Positions 24,781 to 31,588 of a stretch of 49,601 bases of DNA are shown in pieces; within the stretch, counting starts at the first letter, position 1; every line of letters begins with the position of its first letter. The position numbers and the translations under genes were made by a program. Source of the stretch: CAYNFQ01 sp964396715 (GTDB lineage: Bacteria; Patescibacteriota; Microgenomatia; Daviesbacterales; UBA10151). Below the pieces are notes generated by a model. It was not told the origin of the DNA, ran no database searches, and saw only the letters and a program-made list of their open reading frames with translations. The stretch lies in NCBI GenBank assembly GCA_964396715.1, contig CAYNFQ010000008.1, positions 1 to 49,601 on the forward strand. The letters run 5' to 3'.

Positions 24781-25797
24781 TTAATCTAATACCTCCTTTA
24801 ACTTATTCTGCGAAATTGCATTCTTAATCTCACGAGCTATTCTTCTTCCAGTTGACATTGGTTCATCATAATTAAGATAGGTGTACGGCGAACCATTTAT
24901 AAAACAATTAGTTCCTGCCACAATTCTGGCAGAAATTTCTATAATATAGATTTCTTCAGTTGAGGTAATAATTGTTTCCAGACAGAATGGGCCGAAAAGT
25001 CCTTTGGGAGGGATCAATTTCCGGGAAGTCTTGATCACAGACTCTGCCATCTCAACAGCAACTGCCACCATTGATTCCCTGACTGCCATTGGGATATTGG
25101 CCACCACTTCAAATGATGGTTCGATATTTAATCCCTTTTGATTTTTAGCAGGAATCCTTCCCAAAGAATCCACATTTGTTTCATATCTTTTATCAACACT
25201 CATTAACTCGACTTTTTTAGTTAAGGGGGAATAAAAGAAATGAAAATAAACCGGTACTCCAATCACATACTCCTGCACCATAAATCTTTCCTGATCATAG
25301 GTTTTTAATTTTTCATCAAATTCTTTTTGGTTTCTGGCCACAAAATATCCTTTCCCTCCGGCCGCCCCGTATGATTTAACAATCACAGGTCTGTCTATTT
25401 TGTCTCCTTTTCTAAATCTATGGGGAACTTTAATACCTGCTTTTTCCATCCACTCTCTTTGCATTTTTCTGTTTTCTTCCCAATCCAAAACTTGTTTGTT
25501 TCCAAAATAAAGGACTTTCATTTTTTTATTCTCATCCATGCCTAAATAAGCTACAAATGATCCGTGTGGAATAATGATGGAGTTTCTTTTAATTAGATTT
25601 TTTTCTAACTTTGGAAAATCAGACCATTTAGAAATAGTTAAAATTTCATCAATAAAATTATTGTAGTTTGAATAAAGCGGAAGCCGATCAGGTGTTGCAG
25701 CAACAGCAGTTTTAAATCCTTCATCTTTGGCCCCTTTGAGGATTTGTAAGGCGGAGTGAGAACCCAATGTAACAATGGTATAGTTTTTGATTCCCAT
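24781..25797 (-). CDS. purP: 5-formaminoimidazole-4-carboxamide ribotide synthetase (formate-dependent)
   Basis: A 338-residue PurP with the full family pattern: YTIVTLGSHSALQILKGAKDEGF at the N-terminus, the ATP-grasp loop VKSYGAAGGKGYFVA near residue 139-153, VGVPVYFHFFYSPL, VDKRYETNVDSLGRIPA and the C-terminal VEISARIVAGTNCFINGSPYTYL with the metal and substrate groups. It converts AICAR, formate and ATP to FAICAR. The family is mostly archaeal, so transfer from archaea is likely. It is the first gene of the operon; its ATG lies five bases after a consensus -10 box, so its mRNA is probably leaderless. Confidence 0.92.
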   Translation of the reverse strand: MGIKNYTIVTLGSHSALQILKGAKDEGFKTAVAATPDRLPLYSNYNNFIDEILTISKWSDFPKLEKNLIKRNSIIIPHGSFVAYLGMDENKKMKVLYFGNKQVLDWEENRKMQREWMEKAGIKVPHRFRKGDKIDRPVIVKSYGAAGGKGYFVARNQKEFDEKLKTYDQERFMVQEYVIGVPVYFHFFYSPLTKKVELMSVDKRYETNVDSLGRIPAKNQKGLNIEPSFEVVANIPMAVRESMVAVAVEMAESVIKTSRKLIPPKGLFGPFCLETIITSTEEIYIIEISARIVAGTNCFINGSPYTYLNYDEPMSTGRRIAREIKNAISQNKLKEVLD

Positions 25798-25802
25798 AAC
25801 CT

Positions 25803-25831
25803 ATTATATTAAAAATACTACCAAATGTCAA
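25803..25831 (-). promoter_or_regulatory. Consensus promoter of the purP-purH-purB-purE-purC-prs operon
   Basis: On the minus strand TTGACA (25831-25826) and TATAAT (25808-25803) are both perfect sigma-70 hexamers, spaced by 17 bases. The purP2 ATG begins only five bases later, at or before the expected transcription start, implying a leaderless mRNA. Confidence 0.85.
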
Positions 25832-25859
25832 AAAAATCTGCTACACTCACCTCTATCAT

Positions 25860-27131
25860 ATGGTATCTGTCATTATTGGAACACAATGGGGTGATGAAGG
25901 CAAAGGGAAGATTGTTGATCTTCTTTCAGAAAATTCAGACTATACTGTTAGATTCCATGGTGGTAACAATGCAGGACATACAGTAATTGTTGATGGTAAA
26001 AAATATCCTTTTCACTTGATCCCTTCCGGAATTTTACAATCAAAAACAGTAGGTGTTATTGCTAATGGAGTAATTGTTGATCTGGAAGTTTTAGTCTCGG
26101 AAATTAAAATGCTGCAAGAAGACGGGGTTAATTTGAGAAATAAACTGTATGTTTCTGACCGATGTCACTTAATTATGCCCTACCATAAAGCTTTGGATTT
26201 GGCATATGAAAATGCCAGAGAAAAAAATAAACTAGGTACAACCGTAAGAGGAATCGGACCGTGCCTTGCAGACAAAGTCAGTTATAACGGTATCAGAATT
26301 TATGAACTTTTAAATTGGGATTTATTTGTAGAAAAATTTACTTTTCAGGTAAATATTAAAAATAAAATTTTAAAAACTTTTAATGTTTCAGAAATTAATA
26401 TTAAAGAGGAATTAGTAAAATTAAAAGATTTAAGAGAAATAATTCTGCCCTATGTCACTGATACTTATCTTTTATTAAGTAAAGCCATAATAGATGGCAA
26501 GACAGTTTTAATGGAGGGCGCTCAGGGAGCAATGTTGGACATAGATTTTTCTCCATATCCATATTCTACTGGATCTAATGTTATAACAGGTGCTGTAAAT
26601 ATTGGATCCGGAGTGCCAGTTCAGTCAATAAATCAGGTGATTGGTGTTGTTAAAGCTTATACCTCCAGAGTCGGTGGCGGACCACTGCCCACAGAACTCC
26701 ATGAAAAATTAGCAGATGAAATTAGAGAAAAAGGTAGAGAATTTGGAACAACTACCGGTAGACCTAGAAGAATTGGCTGGTTGGATTTAGAGGCTGTTAA
26801 ATTTGCTGTGGAAGTTTGCGGGGTAACAGAAATAGCAATTACCAAAATAGATATCCTCTCGGGTCTCAAAGAAATTAAAGTTTGTGTGGGATATAAATTA
26901 AATGGAAAATCCATTCCATACTCTAGCTGTGGTTATAATGAATTATCTACTCTTACCCCAATATATAAAACTCTTCCAGGTTGGGAAGAAGAAATTGCCG
27001 GAATTACCAAGTTTTCAAAATTACCAAAAAACTGCCAGAATTATATAAAATTCATAGAGAAATTCTTAGGAGTTCCTGTTAAAATTGTTTCCACCGGCCC
27101 AGCTAGAGATGAATATATAAAGCTTTATTGA
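25860..27131 (+). CDS. purA: Adenylosuccinate synthetase
   Basis: A 423-residue GTP-dependent enzyme that commits IMP to AMP; PurB completes the step. Motifs are the P-loop IGTQWGDEGKGKIVDLL, RFHGGNNAGHTV, GTTVRGIGPCLADKV, MEGAQGAMLDIDFSPYPYSTGSN and TTGRPRRIGWLDLEAVKFA. The length is normal. It is transcribed divergently from purP2, with 62 bases between the starts; TACACT at 25842-25847 may be its -10, but no strong -35 is visible. Confidence 0.97.
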   Translation: MVSVIIGTQWGDEGKGKIVDLLSENSDYTVRFHGGNNAGHTVIVDGKKYPFHLIPSGILQSKTVGVIANGVIVDLEVLVSEIKMLQEDGVNLRNKLYVSDRCHLIMPYHKALDLAYENAREKNKLGTTVRGIGPCLADKVSYNGIRIYELLNWDLFVEKFTFQVNIKNKILKTFNVSEINIKEELVKLKDLREIILPYVTDTYLLLSKAIIDGKTVLMEGAQGAMLDIDFSPYPYSTGSNVITGAVNIGSGVPVQSINQVIGVVKAYTSRVGGGPLPTELHEKLADEIREKGREFGTTTGRPRRIGWLDLEAVKFAVEVCGVTEIAITKIDILSGLKEIKVCVGYKLNGKSIPYSSCGYNELSTLTPIYKTLPGWEEEIAGITKFSKLPKNCQNYIKFIEKFLGVPVKIVSTGPARDEYIKLY

Positions 27132-27156
27132 CAAATAATTCCTCTTAAGATAAACT
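27128..27156 (+). promoter_or_regulatory. Promoter of the 223-residue hypothetical gene
   Basis: TTGACA (27128-27133), a 17-base spacer and TAAACT (27151-27156) precede the ATG by seven bases. The -35 overlaps the purA stop codon. The spacing predicts a transcription start at the ATG. Confidence 0.7.
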
Positions 27157-27163
27157 AATTATA

Positions 27164-27835
27164 ATGGCTGAAGAATCTCAAAAAGAGGTGGAAGGAATAT
27201 ATACTCGGCTTTCTAGAGAAACTGCACTTCGTTCATTATTGGGGACTGAAGATCAAAGAATACAAACCATTAAAGATGTTTTTGGCCCAGAATCATCAGA
27301 TGAAGGTATAAAACTTATAGCAGATGCGCTCTTTGGTATGGATTCCAATAAACTGGCTCGATCGGAGATGCTAATTACCGAAGAAGGGTCAACGGAATTA
27401 ATTCAAAAAGCTAACTTAGTGAGAGATTGGATGCAACAAAATGGAAGGCTTCCTGTAGGAGAGGAGACAGATCAGGTAGATGAAGGGGGGAAAGTAATAA
27501 TTGAGGATAAATATTGGTTCGGTGTAGATCCCGAAGGTCAATCAAAAGGATATTCTATAGCTATATCACCAGCTTTATTATATGCGGAAGAGGATGACCA
27601 TGAAGCAAGTACAATTATACGTACTGAATTTGGATTTGATCAAACTTACCAACTTCAAATCTCCTATAATCGAGATCCTCAACATCCACAGAAAACATCT
27701 ACTTTCTATAGCTCTAAAATTAGACCAGTAAATCAGATGGCACAGAATGAAGCTGTAATAATTAATGGAGTCTTAGATGATTTTATTAAAGATCATCAAA
27801 TCAGCGTAGCTCCTCCACCTACTCCCACTCAATAG
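27164..27835 (+). CDS. Hypothetical 223-residue acidic protein
   Basis: I do not recognise this family. The protein is acidic, soluble and has no signal or membrane segment. The first 90 residues are helical (ETALRSLLGTEDQRIQTIKDVFG); residues about 110-200 alternate in a beta-like pattern (KVIIEDKYWFGVDPEGQSKGYSIAISPALLYAEED). It has its own promoter. Its last codons (PTPTQ and stop) run into the leftmost of three guaA-tail repeats on the opposite strand, so its C-terminus was set by, or trimmed at, that junction. Confidence 0.55.
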   Translation: MAEESQKEVEGIYTRLSRETALRSLLGTEDQRIQTIKDVFGPESSDEGIKLIADALFGMDSNKLARSEMLITEEGSTELIQKANLVRDWMQQNGRLPVGEETDQVDEGGKVIIEDKYWFGVDPEGQSKGYSIAISPALLYAEEDDHEASTIIRTEFGFDQTYQLQISYNRDPQHPQKTSTFYSSKIRPVNQMAQNEAVIINGVLDDFIKDHQISVAPPPTPTQ

Positions 27836-27857
27836 TGGCTGGGGGTTTGTTGGTTAT
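27819..27857 (-). repeat. guaA 3'-end copy C (ITNKPPATIEWE-stop)
   Basis: On the minus strand these 39 bases encode the canonical GuaA C-terminus ITNKPPATIEWE and a TAG. The real guaA ends ITTKPPATMEWE at 29208. Nothing else of guaA precedes it, and the PIN toxin stop codon touches its left edge in the coding direction. It is interpreted as an attachment-site copy. Confidence 0.85.
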
Positions 27858-28252
27858 TAATAATTATGATAAAACTTCTGTAAGTTTTCATCAAAAGTCA
27901 AAAATTCATCTGGTTTAATTCTTTGTATTTGAGCTAAAATTATTGAGTCTGTAAATTTAAGATTGGAGTATTTGAAAAATTTTAAAGCTTGTTCTATATC
28001 TAACTTATTCTCGAGAATTACTCCTTCCAAAACTATTAATTCCTCCAAAAAATTAAGAATTAAGTCTTTGGGTTGTTTATAGAAAGATCGTAATACCCAC
28101 TCCACTTCTGGAAACACAATATCGGGAATAAGTATTCTGGATTTCTTGTTTAAACAATCTTTAAACAATTGTCGTATTCTCTCAAAACCGGGCTGCCTTT
28201 TTAAGCGGTAATCTAATAGAGCATTAGTATCAACGGCTACGGTTTTTATCAT
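27857..28252 (-). CDS. PIN-domain toxin
   Basis: A 131-residue PIN-domain protein (VapC-type), probably an RNA-cleaving toxin. The metal-binding acidic positions are visible: VAVDTNALLDY near residue 5-15, FPEVEWVL, FTDSIILAQ and FLTFDENLQ near the C-terminus. The ATG at 28252 (MIKTVAVDTN) is preferred over one at 28282. It overlaps the antitoxin gene by 23 bases in another frame, a usual arrangement. The gene ends exactly at a guaA-tail repeat, so it is cargo of the downstream cassette. Confidence 0.88.
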   Translation of the reverse strand: MIKTVAVDTNALLDYRLKRQPGFERIRQLFKDCLNKKSRILIPDIVFPEVEWVLRSFYKQPKDLILNFLEELIVLEGVILENKLDIEQALKFFKYSNLKFTDSIILAQIQRIKPDEFLTFDENLQKFYHNY

Positions 28253-28517
28253 AGGGACGTTTGTCTGCAATCCATTCCTCAACTGCTAATTTTTCAGCTT
28301 CTTCTCTGATCTCTTTCCAAGATCTACCATCGTCTAAATGAGCTAGATCTCCTGCAAATTTCATAATATTAGATTTTCTCTTAGGCCTGCCTACAAAACC
28401 ACCATCTGGTATGGGGAAAATATCGATCTTGGTTCCTGTTTTCAAACCCAGCTTTTCCCTAACAGATTTAGGGATGGTAATTTGAGATTTAGAAGTAAGG
28501 GTTGTAGTTAAGTTCAT
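28230..28517 (-). CDS. AbrB/SpoVT-type antitoxin
   Basis: A 95-residue protein with an N-terminal swapped-hairpin AbrB domain: TLTSKSQITIPKSVREKLGLKTGTKIDIFPI. The C-terminal half (DDGRSWKEIREEAEKLAVEEWIAD) is helical and is expected to wrap around the PIN toxin encoded by the overlapping next gene. Such pairs usually repress their own promoter, and TTGACA with TATAAT lies just upstream. The start at 28517 is six bases after the -10 box. Confidence 0.88.
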   Translation of the reverse strand: MNLTTTLTSKSQITIPKSVREKLGLKTGTKIDIFPIPDGGFVGRPKRKSNIMKFAGDLAHLDDGRSWKEIREEAEKLAVEEWIADKRPYDKNRSR

Positions 28518-28523
28518 ACATAT

Positions 28524-28554
28524 ATTATATCATAATGACTTACTTTTTTGTCAA
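28524..28554 (-). promoter_or_regulatory. Promoter of the AbrB/PIN operon
   Basis: On the minus strand TTGACA (28554-28549) and TATAAT (28529-28524) are spaced by 19 bases, slightly long. The antitoxin ATG follows after six bases, predicting a leaderless transcript. The -10 region tatgatataatatatg is partly symmetric and may hold the AbrB operator. Confidence 0.65.
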
Positions 28555-28587
28555 ATTTCTTATATTTTTGAAATTAGTAAGGATAAT

Positions 28588-28626
28588 TTATTCCCATTCC
28601 ATAGTTGCCGGGGGTTTGTTAGTAAA
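28588..28626 (-). repeat. guaA 3'-end copy B (FTNKPPATMEWE-stop)
   Basis: On the minus strand the 39 bases encode FTNKPPATMEWE and TAA. Over the shared PPATMEWE codons every difference from the real guaA end is synonymous (CCA/CCG, GCC/GCA, GAG/GAA, TAG/TAA). The copy must therefore derive from a guaA gene that was under selection. A stop codon lies a few codons upstream, so only the tail is present. Confidence 0.87.
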
Positions 28627-28647
28627 TTTATAATGGCTATATTTTTT

Positions 28648-28671
28648 GTACCAATTATTCGAATAATCGAA
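28648..28671. repeat. Palindromic element copy 2, 3' of the TrpR-like gene
   Basis: This is one of four copies of an identical 23-base sequence built on the perfect palindrome ATTATTCGAATAAT with TACC and CGAA flanks. It ends three bases before the stop codon of the TrpR-like gene. Confidence 0.9.
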
Positions 28672-28673
28672 AA

Positions 28674-29132
28674 TTAAAGGGCAGATAATTTTCTTTCGCG
28701 CTTTACCAAAATCTTTCCCTGTTTACTTTTCTGTTCCCAACTCATGGATCCATATCTTTTTGGCCCTGATAATTTAATCATTATTTCCTCTAAATTATTC
28801 CAAAAACCTTCTAATTTTTCTCTCTTGGAAATTCTATCAATTGCTTTCTTATATCCTGGTGCTCCAATTAAAATTTGTTTATGTACAGTTCCCACTGTCG
28901 ACTTGGAAACTTTTAGACTCTGATCTATTTCTTCGTAATTATAGCCACGATTTAAAAGTACGGCAATGGCCAGCCTTTTTGCTATCATGACTTGCTCAGT
29001 GAAAGATAAAAGACTTACTAAAAATTCATGAATGTCTTCTGGTTTTCTCAAAGTTGCCAAATAATCCCAGAATATTTCAAAAATTCTTTCTTCAATTTCC
29101 GGATCTATCTTTCTCTTGGATACTCTACCCAT
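28674..29132 (-). CDS. TrpR/YerC-family DNA-binding regulator
   Basis: A 152-residue protein of the Trp-repressor superfamily. Residues about 33-100 match the six-helix fold: IHEFLVSLLSFTEQVMIAKRLAIAVLLNRGYNYEEIDQSLKVSKSTVGTVHKQI, with the helix-turn-helix at the end. The basic C-terminal tail (KSKQGKILVKRERKLSAL) is an addition to the family core. It is flanked on both sides by the palindrome ATTATTCGAATAAT, one copy four bases before the ATG, where it could be an autoregulatory operator. Further copies lie at purH and inside purND. It also sits between two guaA-tail repeats and so is cassette cargo. The ligand is unknown. Confidence 0.85.
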   Translation of the reverse strand: MGRVSKRKIDPEIEERIFEIFWDYLATLRKPEDIHEFLVSLLSFTEQVMIAKRLAIAVLLNRGYNYEEIDQSLKVSKSTVGTVHKQILIGAPGYKKAIDRISKREKLEGFWNNLEEIMIKLSGPKRYGSMSWEQKSKQGKILVKRERKLSAL

Positions 29133-29136
29133 TCTA

Positions 29137-29160
29137 TACCAATTATTCGAATAATCGAAG
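29137..29160. repeat. Palindromic element copy 3, just upstream of the TrpR-like gene
   Basis: It carries the same 23 bases as copy 2 in the same orientation, four bases upstream of the ATG at 29132. On the coding strand it overlaps the region where a promoter would be expected (TTGGTATAG). Confidence 0.9.
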
Positions 29161-29207
29161 AAAATGTCAATGAGTAATTACAATTTACAAAATAGTACGA
29201 TACAGTA

Positions 29208-30725
29208 CTATTCCCACTCCATAGTGGCTGGGGGTTTGGTGGTGATGTCATAAACCACTCTGGAAATTCCCGGGACTTCATTGACAATTCTGGAGGAGAT
29301 TTTTTGCAAAATATCATAAGGGATTCTGGACCAAACAGTAGTCATTACATCTTTGGATTCAATAATTCTTAATGCCACAACTTCCAAGTGAGCCCGCTCA
29401 TCACCTTTAACTGCCGTGCTTTTGGTATCAGTTAATATAGTAAAACTCATATAAACCTTATCATAAAGATTTGCCTTTTTAATTTCCTCCAAAACTATGG
29501 CATCTGCTGCTTGTTGACGATTAAGTCTTTCCTCATTTACCTCGCCAATAATTCTAATTGCCTGTCCGGGTCCGGGAAAAACTTGTTTATACACCACGTC
29601 TTTTGGTAAGCCAAGCTTTTCACCAATGAGTCGAACTTCATCTTTATAAAAATTTCTCAAAGGTTCCAGCAGTTCAAGATTCATCTGATCCGGCAACCCC
29701 CCAACATTATGGTGAGATTTAATCTTATCTGCTTTTTTGGTTCCCTTGCTTTCAATCACATCAGAATAAATTGTCCCTTGAGCCAGAAACTTTACTCCTT
29801 TTAATTTTTTGGCCTCTTTCTCAAAAAGCATAATATAAAGAGCACCGATGGTTTTTCTCTTTTCCTCGGGATCTATGATACCTTTTAGAGCAGAAAGAAA
29901 TTCCTTTTTTGCCTCAACAATAATCGGAGTAATACCCAGGTGTTTTCGGAAAATATTTAAAACTTCCTCTTTTGTCCCAATCCTCATTAGTCCACTTTCA
30001 ATATAAATGGGGTATAAATTTTTACCAATGGTTCTGCCGATTAATGTTGCTGTCACTGTTGAATCCACTCCCCCGGAAACTGCACAGATAACTCTGTTTC
30101 CTCTCACTTTCTGTTTTATATCTTCAATAATCTGATCAATATTAATTGTTTGCTTGGAAATTTTTTCTCCGCAAATATTTTGGGCAAAGTTAATAAGTAT
30201 TTGTGTACCGAAAACAGTATGATCCACTTCAGGATGAAACTGCATCCCAAAAATCTTACTTTTAAGATCTGCTACAGCTGCTGCTTCAACAGAATCTGTT
30301 TCCCCTAAATATGTAAAGCCTTTGGGCATGGTCACAACAGTATCACCGTGACTAACCCAAACAATAGAATTGTTTTCAACTCTGGAAAGAATACCTTCTT
30401 CATTCATTATTGTCAGATTAGCCGGACCATATTCTTTATGGCCCCCAACTACTTTTCCTCCCAAAAGATGAGCCGTTATCTGCCAGCCGTAACAAATCCC
30501 CAAAATGGGAATTCCTAAAGTAAAGATTTTTTTATCAATAGTAGGAGCACCATCCGCGTAAACAGATGCTGGCCCTCCGGAAAAAATAATTCCCTTAGGT
30601 TTACTTTTTTCAATTTCCAAAAGGGCATCTTCTGGATCTATAATTTTAACCTCAACACCATGATCTCTTAAACGTCTGCCAATTAAATGTGCAGTTTGTG
30701 ATCCAAAATCTACTAATATAATCAT
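29208..30725 (-). CDS. guaA: GMP synthase (glutamine-hydrolysing)
   Basis: A 505-residue two-domain enzyme that aminates XMP to GMP. The class I glutaminase domain has GICYGWQITAHLLGG with the nucleophile Cys and FHPEVDHT with the catalytic His. The ATP pyrophosphatase domain starts AVSGGVDSTVTATLI. The dimerisation domain ends RVVYDITTKPPATMEWE. The glutaminase end and the synthetase are complete. It follows purQ after an 86-base spacer with two palindromic repeats. Its last 39 bases are repeated at 28588 and 27819, so the 3' end appears to be an integration site. No guaB is seen in the window. Confidence 0.97.
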   Translation of the reverse strand: MIILVDFGSQTAHLIGRRLRDHGVEVKIIDPEDALLEIEKSKPKGIIFSGGPASVYADGAPTIDKKIFTLGIPILGICYGWQITAHLLGGKVVGGHKEYGPANLTIMNEEGILSRVENNSIVWVSHGDTVVTMPKGFTYLGETDSVEAAAVADLKSKIFGMQFHPEVDHTVFGTQILINFAQNICGEKISKQTINIDQIIEDIKQKVRGNRVICAVSGGVDSTVTATLIGRTIGKNLYPIYIESGLMRIGTKEEVLNIFRKHLGITPIIVEAKKEFLSALKGIIDPEEKRKTIGALYIMLFEKEAKKLKGVKFLAQGTIYSDVIESKGTKKADKIKSHHNVGGLPDQMNLELLEPLRNFYKDEVRLIGEKLGLPKDVVYKQVFPGPGQAIRIIGEVNEERLNRQQAADAIVLEEIKKANLYDKVYMSFTILTDTKSTAVKGDERAHLEVVALRIIESKDVMTTVWSRIPYDILQKISSRIVNEVPGISRVVYDITTKPPATMEWE

Positions 30726-30737
30726 ATATTTTTCATT

Positions 30738-30806
30738 GTCATTCCTGCGAAGGCAGGAATCTAATTATCTTTTATTTTATAGATCCCGGATCAAGTCCGG
30801 GATGAC
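30738..30806. repeat. Two GTCATTCC-type palindromic repeats
   Basis: The purQ-guaA spacer holds GTCATTCCTGCGAAGGCAGGAATCTA-type (30738-30763) and TAGATCCCGG-x-CCGGGATGACA-type (30780-30806) hairpins in inverted orientation. Both belong to a family with at least eight members in the window. No promoter or gene is seen in the spacer. Confidence 0.85.
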
Positions 30807-30811
30807 AGGTG

Positions 30812-31588
30812 TTATTTCTCCTCCTTTACAAACTTTATCATATCTTCAAATATAAAAGCTCCGTGCGGTTTGGTAATTTTTTCTCTACGCCAGTTAGAAA
30901 ATTGGGTTATATCCACAAATTTTTCAGGATGCGGCATCATGCCGAAAATTCTGCCTGTTGGATCAACTACTCCGGCAATAGCATTTAAGGATCCATTTGG
31001 ATTTCCCGGATATTTTTGGGTTGGCTTTCCCTGATCATCAACATATCTAAAAGCAACCAGACCAGATTGTTCAATTATTTTAATTGTTTCATTGCTGGTA
31101 AAAAACTTACCCTCGCCATGATTAACTGCAAAATGTCCAATATTATAATTACCTTTTAAAAATACACATTTACTTTTTTCTGTTTTTAAATCTACCCATC
31201 TGCATTCAAAATGTCCGCTATCATTAGGGGCAAGGATAGCATCCATTTCTCCCAGATTTCCAAAAGGCAAAAGTCCGGTTCTTATTAAAACCTGAAACCC
31301 GTTACAAATACCCATGATTAACCCACCTTTTTTTCTAAAATTTTCAATCTCCTTTTTTAGAAAACTCATTAATTCTATGGCCCAAATTTTTCCGGTGGCC
31401 ACATCATCCCCATAAGAAAATCCTCCGGGCAATGCAAGAATATGAAAGTTTTTCAAAATCTGAGACTTATTCCTTAATTCATTTATATGAACAAACTGCG
31501 GATTTCCGCCAAACTTTTTGAATGCGTAAAAAAGTTCATTGTCACAATTAGTCCCATCAGATTGTAGTATGCAAACATTGACTTTCAT
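30812..31588 (-). CDS. purQ: FGAM synthetase glutaminase subunit
   Basis: A 258-residue class I glutamine amidotransferase that supplies ammonia to PurL. The nucleophile Cys is in MGICNGFQVLIRTGLL, the His/Glu pair is in MMPHPEKFVD, and the N-terminal QSDGTNCDNEL and GGFSYGDDVATGK are typical of PurQ. The start at 31588 is chosen because its ATG overlaps the purL stop (ATGA); the frame is open 30 bases further upstream. Confidence 0.95.
   Translation of the reverse strand: MKVNVCILQSDGTNCDNELFYAFKKFGGNPQFVHINELRNKSQILKNFHILALPGGFSYGDDVATGKIWAIELMSFLKKEIENFRKKGGLIMGICNGFQVLIRTGLLPFGNLGEMDAILAPNDSGHFECRWVDLKTEKSKCVFLKGNYNIGHFAVNHGEGKFFTSNETIKIIEQSGLVAFRYVDDQGKPTQKYPGNPNGSLNAIAGVVDPTGRIFGMMPHPEKFVDITQFSNWRREKITKPHGAFIFEDMIKFVKEEK

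Noticed and set aside
30738..30806. Terminator between purQ and guaA
   Set aside because: The hairpins match a dispersed repeat family and have no U-run; a weak termination effect cannot be excluded.
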